A stretch of DNA of 64,000 nucleotides from Hetaerina americana. Lineage: Eukaryota; Arthropoda; Insecta; Odonata; Calopterygidae. Position numbers and translations under genes: made by a program. Below, piece by piece: positions 33,298 to 44,285 of this stretch; within the stretch, counting starts at the first letter, position 1, and every line of letters starts with the position of its first letter. Location: the NCBI GenBank assembly GCA_022747635.1, contig JAKTNV010000168.1:206001-270000 (forward strand), written 5' to 3'. The notes under the pieces were generated by a model. It was not told the DNA's origin, ran no database searches, and saw nothing but the letters and a program-made list of their open reading frames with translations.

Positions 33298-35834
33298 AGA
33301 TCAATGAAATACTTTGAAAGGGAAAGTTAGGAAAAAGAAAATTCGTTTCAGTCAGGGAATGAGAAGGAACCGCTGGGGATATTCTTAATGTTAGAAAAAC
33401 AATCGGAGGGTGTAAACGAGCGTAATAAGAGAATGTTTGGTCAGAGGAAATAAAGCGGAAACGAAAGTCAATGTATGCTCATTTGAGGGTGAGAAGTTGT
33501 GAGGAAAAAATTGATTTTCTGGGTGAATATTTTAATGCCGGGAATGTACAGTTTTAATACAGTTGCTCGAAATGTCGTCACGAGTGCAAGGAACTTTGCA
33601 TATTATCTCCGTTTATGGTTGGTAAGTTTACTGCAAGCCTCTGACATAAATAATTGCGCGTGGAAAAAGAGCGAATGAGGAAACAAGGGTTCTTGGATCC
33701 TCCAAATTGATAATTGTGATTTCCTCTCCTCATCCTTTCTCTCCTTGCCTTTCCTTATCACCCTTATTAAGCCAATCATTGAAACGATCCCTAGACAGTC
33801 AGTGAGTTCTCCAGTAATAATTATCTAACCCTTTAAAAATGTCTAGACTATAAGAATACGAAGGAAATTCATCATTTTTTCATTCAATGGCAACAAGATA
33901 TAATGACCAATATACGCAAATTTCTATATTGCCAAAAATAAATTTGAAACGAAATTGCGTCACTCGCGGGATGCGCTTCCTTTCTTCAAATGTGTGCCTG
34001 TGTTTGTAATAGTTTAAATATATTCTCAATGTCGTCAGCATTAGGCCACAAGTGCATGCAGAAACTCGTAAATTGTAGTTACGGCAAATGAACATCATTA
34101 AGCATTTTAAGTCGGTTCAAAATATTTACCCGCCGATTTTCAAATTCGGATGTATGTTTGGGCTATAAAAAAGTTCCTTTTGGTTCCCCTCGCGCAGCAC
34201 GGGACCAGGTATATTCATAATTGCGCTATCTTTAAGCTTATGGTGAAGTGATGATATTGGCGAATTTTTTGTATCAACTTCTGAACAGTAGATCGAATTC
34301 GAACAAAAAAATGAGGACATGATATAAATCAGGGTTGGAGTGAAATGAAAGATCAATTTACGGGAGAGTGAAAAATGAATTCCTGTGAAGTAGACATCGT
34401 GTATGGGTTCTAATAAAGTAGGCCTCTGAAATGGGATGAATAACAAAATAGATATCTGAAATAAATCAGGTAAGAGGGGCAGATTAAAATGGAAGACGCG
34501 TTTACATGACTGTGAAACAATTAATTCCTATCTAGTAGACAAGTAGACATCATGTATATGTTCTGATGTAGTAATTATGATTTGGTGGGAGGGGGATGAG
34601 TGACAGTTGAGGAAATTCGCGTCGTTATGACTAAGGGGGTCATTTGGCAGCGGTGAGATTGCAGGGAATTGGGAAGTAAGGGTCTAGAAAGAATTCCGGT
34701 ACCGCAATACCTTACTCCTATAACGAAAGACGCAAGGGTACCCGTGGGTGGTTATACTATCAGGAAAAACCACCGATGTGTACAATAAATGATTACGACT
34801 AGGAAAGTGTTTGCCTCCTTCCATTAAAACACAAAACGGAGTCCAATCAAAACGCAGGTTCAAAGCTGTATTAAATTGACTGATGGGAGAGTGTGTTTCC
34901 TTCGCAAATGAGCACTTTGCTGTTTTACAGAGTTAGTATCCTTAAAAGGGAACATGGAGAAGGGTGTGGGTGGAAGACAGCTTAACAAAACATAAAGGAA
35001 CATGGTTAATGCGTGCTACTGACAGTCCCTTTCGTCCTTGTATTCTCGGGATGAATGGTTGCACCCTTGTATTCTCGGAATGTCCATCCAATTCGAGTCC
35101 TTTTATTTTTCTGATTGCACTTACAGTTATATTCCTTAATCTGAGTCATACGTAGACTTCCTGAACTTGACACTTCCCCAGGAATATAAATCCCCTATAA
35201 TCACTCAGGCCACCGAAATGAATGAAAATACACTCAAAAATAACATCCAAACACAGAATTAATGGACTTTCATGGTCTTATTTCCTTCAAGGCCAATGAA
35301 ACAACAAAAGGTCACGTTATTCCCTAGGTAACTCAGCTTTCTGCTCTACTTAATTGGCGTCAGAGATTTCATCCCTCCACATAAAGCAAGCAAAAAGTAA
35401 AACGAGTGAATATTTAAATAGTGTGTCACGAGAACAGACACGCAAAAAAACAATCAGAATGAATAAGTACGCAGTCAACACAATGGCGTTCGTTCTTTGC
35501 CCGGGGAATATATTTCTGGCTAGCGAAGGAAAATTACGTCCTCAGAGAAATCCTACTGCGACCCAGTTTTCCTTAACATCTCGTCAGTAAAATGTCGACA
35601 TTCAGCCGTTAAATTCTCAAGCTACGTTCCGAGAGGGAAAGAATTTACTCCTGCTTTGTTCAATGTTAAATGTCCTCGTAGTCACTTTCAAGAAATAAGA
35701 CGGAAAAGTCTGGAGGTTCGAGCTTTCGTTTTCCGAAGGAACGTCTGTCAAGCACGCATTTGTTAAGAAGTACGTTGTCTGTAAAATATTAAGTAACCGA
35801 GATGTTTTCAAGAGAAAATAATAATGCTACTTAC
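33298..35834. other. No recognised feature
   Basis: About 2.5 kb of AT-rich, low-repeat sequence with only short open frames. It may be unique host intergenic or intronic DNA. Confidence 0.4.
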
Positions 35835-36002
35835 CAGGAGAAGGGACTGTAGGAATTCCTCCGGTAGAAGTAGAGGATGGGCAAAAATCCGACTTGATAT
35901 TTCTCAGGTACCTGTCTCTGTGCGAATGTGCGCCTTCGCCGCGTCGTCCCGAGTCAGCATGTGCCAGTGGCCACCTATTTCCCTTAGCGCCATCTAGTGG
36001 TA
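35835..36002 (-). other. Possible first exon or promoter-proximal region, minus strand
   Basis: The minus strand has a strong donor, CTCCTG|GTAAGTAG, at 35835/35834. Upstream of it is a GC-richer stretch with an open frame through at least 50 codons (for example DFCPSSTSTGGIP). An ATG in another frame soon stops. It may be a 5' untranslated exon. The plus strand also shows an AG|GTGAGG-type donor near 36271, so a bidirectional promoter is conceivable. Both are inference from splice-like strings. Confidence 0.22.
35987..36000 (-). promoter_or_regulatory. CTCF-type binding motif
   Basis: The minus strand reads CCACTAGATGGCGC, a full match to the core CTCF consensus (CCA-N-N-AG-R-K-GGC-R). It sits at the upstream edge of the exon-like block ending at 35835. 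Confidence 0.45.
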
Positions 36003-38333
36003 ATAAATCGTACTATGACAGTTTATTGAAATACTAAAGAAAAATAATATTGAATTAAAAATATTAATTAATAATGAGAAAATTGTTTTGAAATGACATT
36101 GCCAAAATTTTAAATGAAATATTTTATGCAGATTTAATTTACTTTTTAAAATTTAACTTAACATTACATTTTCAAATTTTCCAAATGACGTCATTCGACG
36201 GTTTCGGCCACCTGCTATTCCTTCGATTGACTAATCCGCTCAGATGGTCACGTGTCGTCGTGCTGGATGGAGGTGAGGGCATACTTGTCTAATATTCGCG
36301 CCTTTAAAGTGATTAATGTTGGTTGACTTGTGTTATGTGATGCAATCGTGAAAAAGGGTGGAATTCTTTCAGTTAATAGGTTAATATATTATTAATACTG
36401 CGAAAGCAATAGACGTGTCCATTCTCTCATAATTATGGAACACGACTGTCGACCGATCCGAGAGATTGCTGATATCTGATATCCTTTTGATGTATCCTAG
36501 TGAAAAGTGAATTTACATCATAATTTACAATGAAATGGGAAATCGTGCCATTACATTGGCATTGTCTTTAATGCCGAGAAGACGGAGCGATTGTGGTACG
36601 CGACGATGTACGATGTGTAATTCCAAACAGTCGTGACTAAGATTGCTTATTTAACCCTTCTACGCCATGGAACCAAAATCTCAATCCATTTTCTACTCTA
36701 AATTCACTTACACTTAATTTTTGTAGACGTTTAGTTCTCTCCAGTCGTTACACTGGATTCAAGTTTCTTATACCCGAGATTTTTGAATGTCGCTACTTTT
36801 TTCAACGAAAGTACTCGTCATGCCTCATTGCATTTTGCTTCCATTCTCATTGAAAGGGTAATCTCCTATATTAATTAAACTTTAAGGAACTGGAGACCAC
36901 CGTGTGTGAACGTTTGACCCAGGAAAGCGGTGTTGGTTGAAATCACCTGAGCATACGCGCTCCAACTTAAAAGACAATGTCTCTGCGTGCTAAGAGTCCT
37001 CCAGTCCATTTCGCCCCATTTTATTTAGAGTCTTTCTCTTGGTCGGACCGGAGTCGAAAACTCTCTCTTTGTGGGAAATTGCTCAATTAGCGACGATGAA
37101 TTCCGTGTTTCGAACAACCATACCTTCACTTTAGACGACTGCTGATGGGCAAACATTAAGCATTTTCATCAATGGAAGCTCAATGACTTGCAAATAATTT
37201 AATTAGAAGCCTAACCGGATAGAGTTTCTTATTAAAAAACCAACCTGGTTTATCGAGCAATTTCGTATGTATATGAGTGGTTGGGCATTATTTTGAAAGC
37301 GCTCTATATAACAAAAATGGAAAAATGTTCACGCACATTCTGAAGTGTTTGGATTTTTAGTATCTAACCTGTTTATTTATTTCAGTTCAGTGATGCAATT
37401 GGTGTGTGTGCGTGTGTGGACAATGATTTCATGAAAAGGGAAGAATGTGCGTGACTGGAAAGACTGTGGTGGGAGAATGTCTGGAAGTGCAGGAATGAAA
37501 TTAGGATCCCTAGGGAATGGAACTTCGGAGAATCCAGCGAATAGGAATTATCGTAAGTTGAGATTTCTCGATTTCTTAAAATATATTTTGTGAACTTGTT
37601 TTCTATGCATACATTGATCAATCAGTCTTAAACTGGTCCACTTCGAATTGACCTCGTCCAGTGAAGGTCATATTTAAGCGTCCCTCTCTTCCTCGTCTCT
37701 TAGATACTCGCCCACCACCGCACATTTCTCACCAAAATGTTTCTTCCTCAAAACGATTATTTGAAGAGATTTTCTTCCAATTCCTTTTGCAAAGGAGAAT
37801 CATTCTTACTGAAAATGTAATCAGTGTCGTAATTACGTGCGACACCGTGTGCAGGGGCAAGTGATATCCTGAAAACGTGGATCTATATATGGAACCATTA
37901 AGATAGCTACAGACGCGTGCCTCTTTGGATTAAACATTTGGCGTAAAATGATTACTATTCATCAAGATATACTCACTCCTTCCATTTGCAGTTTAAGTTC
38001 TCAGTGGCGTCGGCTTTGAGGTTATACGTGTGCCTATATAGCGATGAAACCGGAAGAGTAATATGATGGGAAATTTCGAAAATGTGTGCTCCGACGTCAG
38101 GTTTTTCAAGTCGGTCGTTCTAATGTTCAGGCAACTGTTCCTTGCACCTAGCATTAAAATTGCGTGTTGTCTATCCAACGTATGATTTGCGCGTCACGTG
38201 CTTCACTTAGCTCGAGAATTTCCGGAATCTTGAACTGAGGCCGTTTCGTTTTTTAGACTACCTGATAATTTATGAATTCCGTTTGGGTTTCAGAATCTGA
38301 TATTAGCGTCTAATTAAAAAAAAAATATTTTTA
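36003..38333. other. No recognised feature
   Basis: Apparently unique AT-rich DNA. A short plus-strand open frame at 37661-37864 and minus-strand frames at 37382-37621 and 37993-38178 show no family motif. Confidence 0.4.
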
Positions 38334-40020
38334 CTAGCTTACCTGGTGAACCTTTTAACGCCTAACAATCATTGAACACTTTGGTTAAACCATTAATAAA
38401 TCAAGGACGGCTGTACCAATTTTAATTATACTTTAATTGTTAAAACAGAAAAGGAAATAATTCAATAAAATTACAGAAAATATTGCAATGGCTTGTCAGA
38501 AACGCATTTTGCATATTCGATCTATGCATATATAAATTCGGCTTTTTTCTCTTGAGTCAAACGCCTTCTTCTATAAAACAATTTTTGTTTTCTTATCAGG
38601 CGTAAGAACAAATAAAGCGGATGGTTTACCATCGAGTGTACATGCCACATATAATTGACATTGAGAAAAATATTGGTTTTTCAAATTCTTACCACAAACA
38701 CGAAACGATTGGCTTTGTGGTTTGTTAATCGTCATCGCGAATAGCACACGAGTTGGAAATTGAATCCGTTTGAACTCAAAGGGCATATCGGTTGGGATCA
38801 TGGTAATCCTGGGAAAGAGAACTTCCTCATCTTTGAATTTTCCTTTGAGTATTGTCACGTGAATCATAATGATCATCAGTTTATTCACCAAACGCGTTCC
38901 AATGCATAGTTTTGGTTGGTTTTAATGAAGATGCATCATTGCCACCAAGGCAACCTTCTGCTGTAAATTGTACGGTGGTAAGCCAGGCAAATCCAAGGGG
39001 TTGAAAAAGTAAGATGGATAACTAGTTGGTGACTTTGTCTTTATTTGTTTCATAGTCAATAGATTTGAATGAATGCATATTACCAACGATTTGATACTGA
39101 ATTATAAAGTTTCAGTCATCCATATCTTTGTTCTTGGCCGCCAAAATTGCTCGCTCACTCAACCAATTGTGATTTTTGTGGTTATCAATGATGTTCGATG
39201 TAAATGAGCTCATCTTTAGATAAAACGAAATTGCAAATATTGCGAGGAAATGATATGAATCCGTTCGATATGTCTGCAGGAATACGGCCAATGTCGATAG
39301 TCAACAATTGCTTGGATAAATCTTCAACAGATGGATCGTTTAGCAATGTAGCCCTATTGTTTGTTGTCATTTTAAGTTTCTTCACATAGCGCTTCATATT
39401 TCATGAGTTGTGGCAAGCGTTAATTTCATCGGCAGCAATCGATCTTGGAATGACTGTTGAAAGGAATTTGTTTCGCGGAAATCGCCGGACAGTAAAATCA
39501 TTGCGCCGCGAAAGCATTTCAAGTCATTGTGCAGTTCTTTCAACGTTCGGTCTAGTGCTTCCAATGTGCGTCTGTGTGCCATCGTGCATTCGCTCCATAT
39601 GATGATTTTAGATGCTGTTAAAGTTTTGGCCATTGTGGACTGTTTCGAAATGTTACATGACACTTGTTCGGAATTGTGGAAGTTTCACGGTAACATTAAC
39701 AGTAAAAAAGCTGTACGGCATCCTTCCAACAATGTGGTCGCTATTCCAGAAGCAGCAATTGCTAACATAATATCCGATCTCGCACGAACAGTGTTCAATG
39801 GCAATGATACGAGGAATGTCTTCCCAATTCCACCAGGGGCTTCCAGTAAGAACAGATACCATTCCCATCATCAATTGTCTTCATTGATGTGACATTTTCT
39901 TCCTTCTGTTGGTGGTTAATTCATATCCACGTTCCAATTCTTGATTTAAGGCATCGTTTATTCCACGATCCGGTGCTGGCATACCCTACCTTACTAATAA
40001 ACTTCCGCACATCAGGTAAC
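38334..40020 (-). mobile_element. Helitron 3' part with PIF1-like helicase pseudogene
   Basis: On the minus strand the helicase region starts with GINDALNQELERGYELTT near 39950. A Walker A box PGGIGKTFL (consensus GGTGKT) lies near 39815-39842, and LAIAASGIATTLLEGCRTA follows. A degraded Walker B IIWSECTMAH (usually WDEC) is near 39600. Then come GAMILLSGDFRETN, KLKMTTNNRATLLNDPSVED, LSERAILAAKNKD and the C-terminal QFPTRVLFAMTINKPQSQSF (38.57-38.9 kb). Numerous frameshifts kill it. About 235 bp past the last codon is CTAG followed by T (38337-38333), fitting the CTRR|T end of Helitrons, although the usual terminal hairpin is weak. Confidence 0.78.
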
Positions 40021-40384
40021 ACATGTCTTCATTCAACAGCAATGCCTGGTCATGCATCACCTCATTTACCTCTATATCGAGATTTCTTGAACGTACACAA
40101 ATTCGATGTCAAATGTCTTCTGACAGGTCACGTGGTTTGGAAGGGAAGCATGTCGAAAGGATGATAACAAGTAATGTGTGCATCTGACTTGGACGGTTGC
40201 CCATGTTTCCTAAGGGTTCGAAGGAAACGGAGGGTATGGGCGGAGGGGAGGGAGATAGAGAAGGAGGGGAGGGGATGGCAGGAAGAGGGTCCACGTTCCT
40301 GACCTGCGATAACGCGGTCTCCACTGTCGACAGTTTTTCTTATTTAACCGTTTTAATTTTCTCATCTTCTTCTTCATATATGTA

Positions 40385-40680
40385 TAGGTGGGTCCCGGTA
40401 GTCCTGTGGGTAGAGCGTTGGACTGCTGACCAGAGGGTCCCGGGTTCGATTCCCGGGCAAGGCACTCTTTGCAACTGCAGCTCCACCCGAGCTTAAAGTG
40501 ATTATTCGGGTATCAGGTTTTCCTGGGAAACCATTACCGGCACAGGGAAAGGAACTGGCCGCCCTTCCCCTGATGTGTGAATTTTCACATAGGGATTTTC
40601 GTATAGGGCTTAGTACTGGGTGATCTCTACCATCACCTACTAAAATGACCTTCGGTTTGATTACTGTGTTTATATATATG
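40385..40680 (+). mobile_element. tRNA-derived SINE
   Basis: The head is tRNA-like: an A-box phrase tgtgggtagagcgttgg (from about 40405) and a B-box gggttcgattccc (40442-40454) at normal spacing. The intervening anticodon arm is imperfect, so this is not a working tRNA. A body of about 220 bp follows, ending in a TA/TG-rich tract. Pol III internal promoters drive such elements, and a LINE partner would move them. The family name is not known to me. Confidence 0.72.
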
Positions 40681-40691
40681 TGTTGATTGTG

Positions 40692-40704
<13 letters not shown>

Positions 40705-40746
<42 letters not shown>
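40705..40746. repeat. (TG)n(TA)n microsatellite
   Basis: A short TG run, then a TA alternation, between the SINE tail and a PLE terminal repeat. Confidence 0.95.
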
Positions 40747-40756
<10 letters not shown>

Positions 40757-40759
<3 letters not shown>

Positions 40760-41407
40760 GTAATGGGCTGACACAATATAACACAAATAGAAAAGACTAG
40801 ATACATTTAAAAGAACAATCACTCCTTCTGAGATCCACCAGCCCTTTGGCGCCCCCCCGTGACAAATTGCCTCTCAAAAAATATAATTTATCTTTTATCA
40901 TGCAAACATTGCACTTCCTTTTACATAGGTGAATGCATAACCCCCTTATCCATCCGAATGAATAATCACCGGTACTCCTGCAATTCTGCCTCACTCTCTT
41001 CTCTTCCTATCCCTTCACACGCCAATTCCCACAACCTTTCATTCGACCAGTGTTTTGCTCTTAACATCCTAGAATCCCTACCAGATTCAGCCACTAACAT
41101 AGAGGTGAGAACTCGTGAATCCGCCTACATACTATCCTTCCGTTCCTTTAAAATTCCCACCCTAAACCGCCATATTTAATTTCCCTCCCAGCATTCCCTC
41201 CACACCTCCCCTCCGCGCCCATAGCTCTTTCCCCTCTCCTCTGCAATAGCATATTTTTAGTCTCTCTTGAAGAAGGCCTCTGAGAGGGCCGAAAGCTCGA
41301 ACAATTTACCGTGTGAGTGTTCTTTTAAAGGTGTCTATTCTTTTCTATTTGTGTTGTATTGTGTCAGCCCATTATTGTTCCGCTCATGTCAGTTTTTCCG
41401 TACAATC
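40757..41407 (+). mobile_element. PLE 3' portion: GIY-YIG endonuclease between inverted terminal-repeat pieces
   Basis: A partial terminal repeat in minus orientation (40762-40820, aatgggctgacacaatataa) is followed by coding sequence LLRSTSPLA, NIIYLLSCKHCTSFYIGE and RMNNHRYSCNSASL (40859-41179). This is the GIY-YIG nuclease of Penelope-like elements with the tyrosines in place, and it ends NRHI-stop. The plus-orientation terminal repeat continues to ttttccgtacaat (41406). The nuclease frame is open over about 100 residues, so this piece is less decayed than the others. The RT is absent. Confidence 0.82.
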
Positions 41408-42055
41408 GTAGTCCACGCAGCGTCTGTTCCTCAGTGAGGCAGCTGCAATGGCGTCCGACCCCAAAGCGGCGGCCAATAAGTGATGGTGTCACGTTAAAAA
41501 CACTATTGGGGAAGGCAACGGGAAACTACCTCAATTTTCATTCCCAAGATTAACATGATGGAATATAGAGTGATTTTGAGCGGCGAAAATTGAAGAACGT
41601 AAATACAGAATTAGGCAAAATGAAGCAAAAAGAATTAAACAATAAATTTAGGCGGGCAAAAAATAAAGCAAAAGAAGCATGGGGGAAGACGCAGTGCTGG
41701 GATATGGAAAGTCTGCAGAGGAAGGGTGAAATCGGTGCGCTGTACAGCAAAGTTAAATCGTTTTCGGGAAGTAAGAAAAGAAGATCTATCCTTATAGTTA
41801 GGGATAAGGTGGGTGAGGTAATAGTTGACTCAGGAAAGATACAAACGAGATGGAAGGAGTATATAGAAGAACTGTATAGTAGAGAACTTGGACCAACAAA
41901 GTTAGACATTGAAAAAGAATATGACGTAGCGGAAGACAGCTTAGCTCCAGGCATACTCGACGATTAGATAGAAAGGGCATTAAGGGAGATGAAACTAAAT
42001 AAGGCCGTGGGGGCGGATAACATTCCCGCGGATATATTGAAATGTTTAGGAATAT
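41408..42055 (+). mobile_element. RTE LINE copy 4, internally deleted
   Basis: The 5' UTR block gtccacgcagcgtctgttcc ... acgttaaaaacactattggg (41413-41560) matches the RTE 5' region of copies 1 and 2. Just after the start codons (near 41556) the sequence jumps at a shared gag/gcggcgaaa to the linker coding ENINTEL/NVNTELGKMKQKELNN-type residues, deleting the whole endonuclease. The frame then runs through SLQRKGEIGALYSKVKSFSG to PGILDD, a stop, and the RT entry LNKAVGADNIPADILKCLG. It ends abruptly at an inverted RTE segment. Confidence 0.85.
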
Positions 42056-42310
42056 TTAGCAACTTTAGCAGCGTGGGATATCAAACTTATTGTCCTGTAG
42101 TCCTCACATAGTGTAGCCTTTACCTTATTCGGAATAGGAACTAAAACTGATCTCACAAAGTCTGCCAGCCATATTCCTTCTTCATAGATACTACGAATCA
42201 GCCCATATAGCCTCTTTCTCCCACATTTTACTATACATTTCAGCATGTCCGCTGGAATGTTATCCACCCCCACGGCCTGATTGAGTTTCATTGCCTTTTT
42301 TGCCCTTTCT
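42056..42310 (-). mobile_element. RTE LINE copy 5 fragment, opposite orientation
   Basis: The minus strand reads MKLNQAVGVDNIPADMLKCI and RLYGLIRSIYEEGIW up to DYRTISLISHAAKVA. It overlaps in sequence the last part of copy 4 (RT entry), which is on the plus strand, so the two are tail-to-tail inverted. The 5' side ends near 42310. Confidence 0.85.
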
Positions 42311-42738
42311 TTTTTGTCCCTAATTTTTGACGCACATGCTCAAGTTCAAAATTCTGACAATTATTTCCTCAACTCATATTAAGAGCATAACTACCAACTT
42401 AACATCATGTAATTATGGACATGTCTCACTGAAAATAAACAATTTTGTGTATTTGTAGTGTCAATATTTATGACGTTGGAGACCTTTGTGTCCTTCATAA
42501 CCTAGTGAGGGCATATGTACAAGGAATGTTCAGAATAAAAATATTTCAACATTTTCCTGTAAGATATTCTCTGCAAAAGCTTGAAATCTCTGTCATTTTT
42601 AAATGACATCTTTCTCTGTTGTTAATTAATATTGGTCATGACATTAACAAGGAAAAATGAACGCCAAGAGACATTTTCAACCCTCGTCCAAGATGAATTC
42701 TATGGTCTCGGGCTCAACTTTGTGGAGGTTCATGTTCG
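42311..42738. other. No recognised feature
   Basis: AT-rich spacer between the RTE pair and the palindrome. Confidence 0.4.
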
Positions 42739-42910
42739 TTTAAATGAAAATACTTTGTAACTTCCACACAATTTTTATTCCTACTACCGGTTGCAACGCT
42801 TCGGCGTCATCATCAGGTACCGGTACCCCACCTGATGATGACGCCGAAGCGTTGAAACCGGTAGTACGAATAATAATTGTGTGGAAGTTACAAAGTATTT
42901 TCATTCAAAC
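42739..42910. repeat. Palindrome with hammerhead-like core (probable PLE terminal repeats)
   Basis: The arms 42739-42820 and about 42829-42910 are inverted copies (outer gtttgaatgaaaatactttg-type ends, inner ctgatgatgacgccgaagcg) with few mismatches, around a centre ggtaccggtacc. The right arm carries CTGATGA (42832-42838), a hairpin acgc-cgaa-gcgt, then GAAA (42854-42857) and CCGGTAGTAC, the order of a hammerhead ribozyme. The left arm has GCAA in place of GAAA. Such cores are reported from PLE terminal repeats. Confidence 0.7.
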
Positions 42911-43216
42911 AAGCTCGTCCAAGATATTAAATTAAGCCCTTAAGGAATTGGTTCACGTAATCTGTTTATATTTTGTAAACATTAAGTATATACATATAAT
43001 TCACGAAACTGCTACGACGGATCCACAAATAAAGTGAAATCTTTCAATTTTTTTTGTAATCATTCAAGAGTCATGTAACTTCGGTTTTTGCAGTTTTAAC
43101 AGTTTTTGCATCGACATTTCTACCGCCTCACGGCCAATGATAAGAGTTTCACGTATATTTATCCCGACGTGGAGGGATACGTATATATGCACACCAATAA
43201 TTAATTTCATATATAA

Positions 43217-43285
<69 letters not shown>
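43217..43285. repeat. (TA)n microsatellite
   Basis: A TA alternation of about 58 bp ending in a short (CA)n. Confidence 0.95.
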
Positions 43286-43924
43286 TATACTTATATCATA
43301 AACAAACGCATTTTTCCAAAGCAACACATGCAAACAGCCCCCATTTTGATTCGCTAGAATGGAATTTGGTATTCCGGGTACCTTTATTACTGAAATATAA
43401 ATTCCCAAAAATGTTTTCTTTCAATTCTTTGAGGCTTATGTTATTTACAACCCGTTATGTGGGATTGTTATGTTTATCAAGTACACCAGAAACGCAATTA
43501 TGGCTTAAATCTAACAAAAGTTGAGGATCAAACATCGGATTGCTACTATGAACATATTTTTCACCCACCAGTGCCTTGCTCGCTGAATCACTCCGAAATA
43601 CTTCAATGCGGTCCTAATTCATTCAATTAACATTTAACGAGAGGGTAATCAATCTCTCTAACAACAATTTCAAGCCCGATGAATGGAGTCTTCCCCCAAA
43701 AGGTTTCATGAACAGTTCCAGCGTCCGAGTAACCATTAAGGTCCTTATAAATCTCACAGTAGATTGTGAATTGGCCCTTGGCAACGGAAATTTAGGACCA
43801 TAACAGTTCATTTCAAGGGAAATAGCTAAGTACAGGAATTTATAAATTTCCACAAGTGAGATCATGTGGCTCACGAAAAATAATTAAGGTAATATCCCCT
43901 TGAAACATCCATTTCAAATATTAA
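43286..43924. other. No recognised feature
   Basis: A minus-strand open frame at 43623-43874 has no recognised motif. The right edge leads into the PLE fragment. Confidence 0.4.
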
Positions 43925-44285
43925 GATCATTTTCACGAAAGCAGATACGGGGAATACGGACGAGGTATTAGAAAGGGAGTCCTATGGAAAAAATTAGAAG
44001 ACTCCATTATGTGTAATAAAATAATCAGTCTGCCTCGTGATTCCACTGCAGAACACCAGGGAGACATAAAGATATATTTGGCCTCATGTGAAGTGTTGTT
44101 GAAGCCGAGTGTTACCGTCAAACTTTTAGAAATGAATCCCAAATCGCCCAGATACCATGGTCTCTGAAAATTCACAAAAGTGATTTCCCTATCCGACCAG
44201 TGGTATCCAGTCTCTCCGCGCAAGCCAACCTAATTGCTCATGAGTTAAAATACCCACTCAGACAATATGCTCATTTTTTATCTCA
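43925..44285 (+). pseudogene. PLE reverse transcriptase fragment
   Basis: Plus frames read TKADTGNTDEVLERESY, then LLEMNPKSPRYHGL-stop-KIHKSD (the Y-G-L-P-K-I-H-K signature with proline lost to a stop) and FPIRPVVSSLSAQANLIAHE and LKYPLRQYAHF. This is the N-terminal RT region of a Penelope-like element. It ends before the YVDD box. Confidence 0.82.

Noticed and set aside
40390..40460. Functional tRNA gene
   Set aside because: A and B boxes are present but the anticodon and acceptor stems pair poorly and a SINE body follows.
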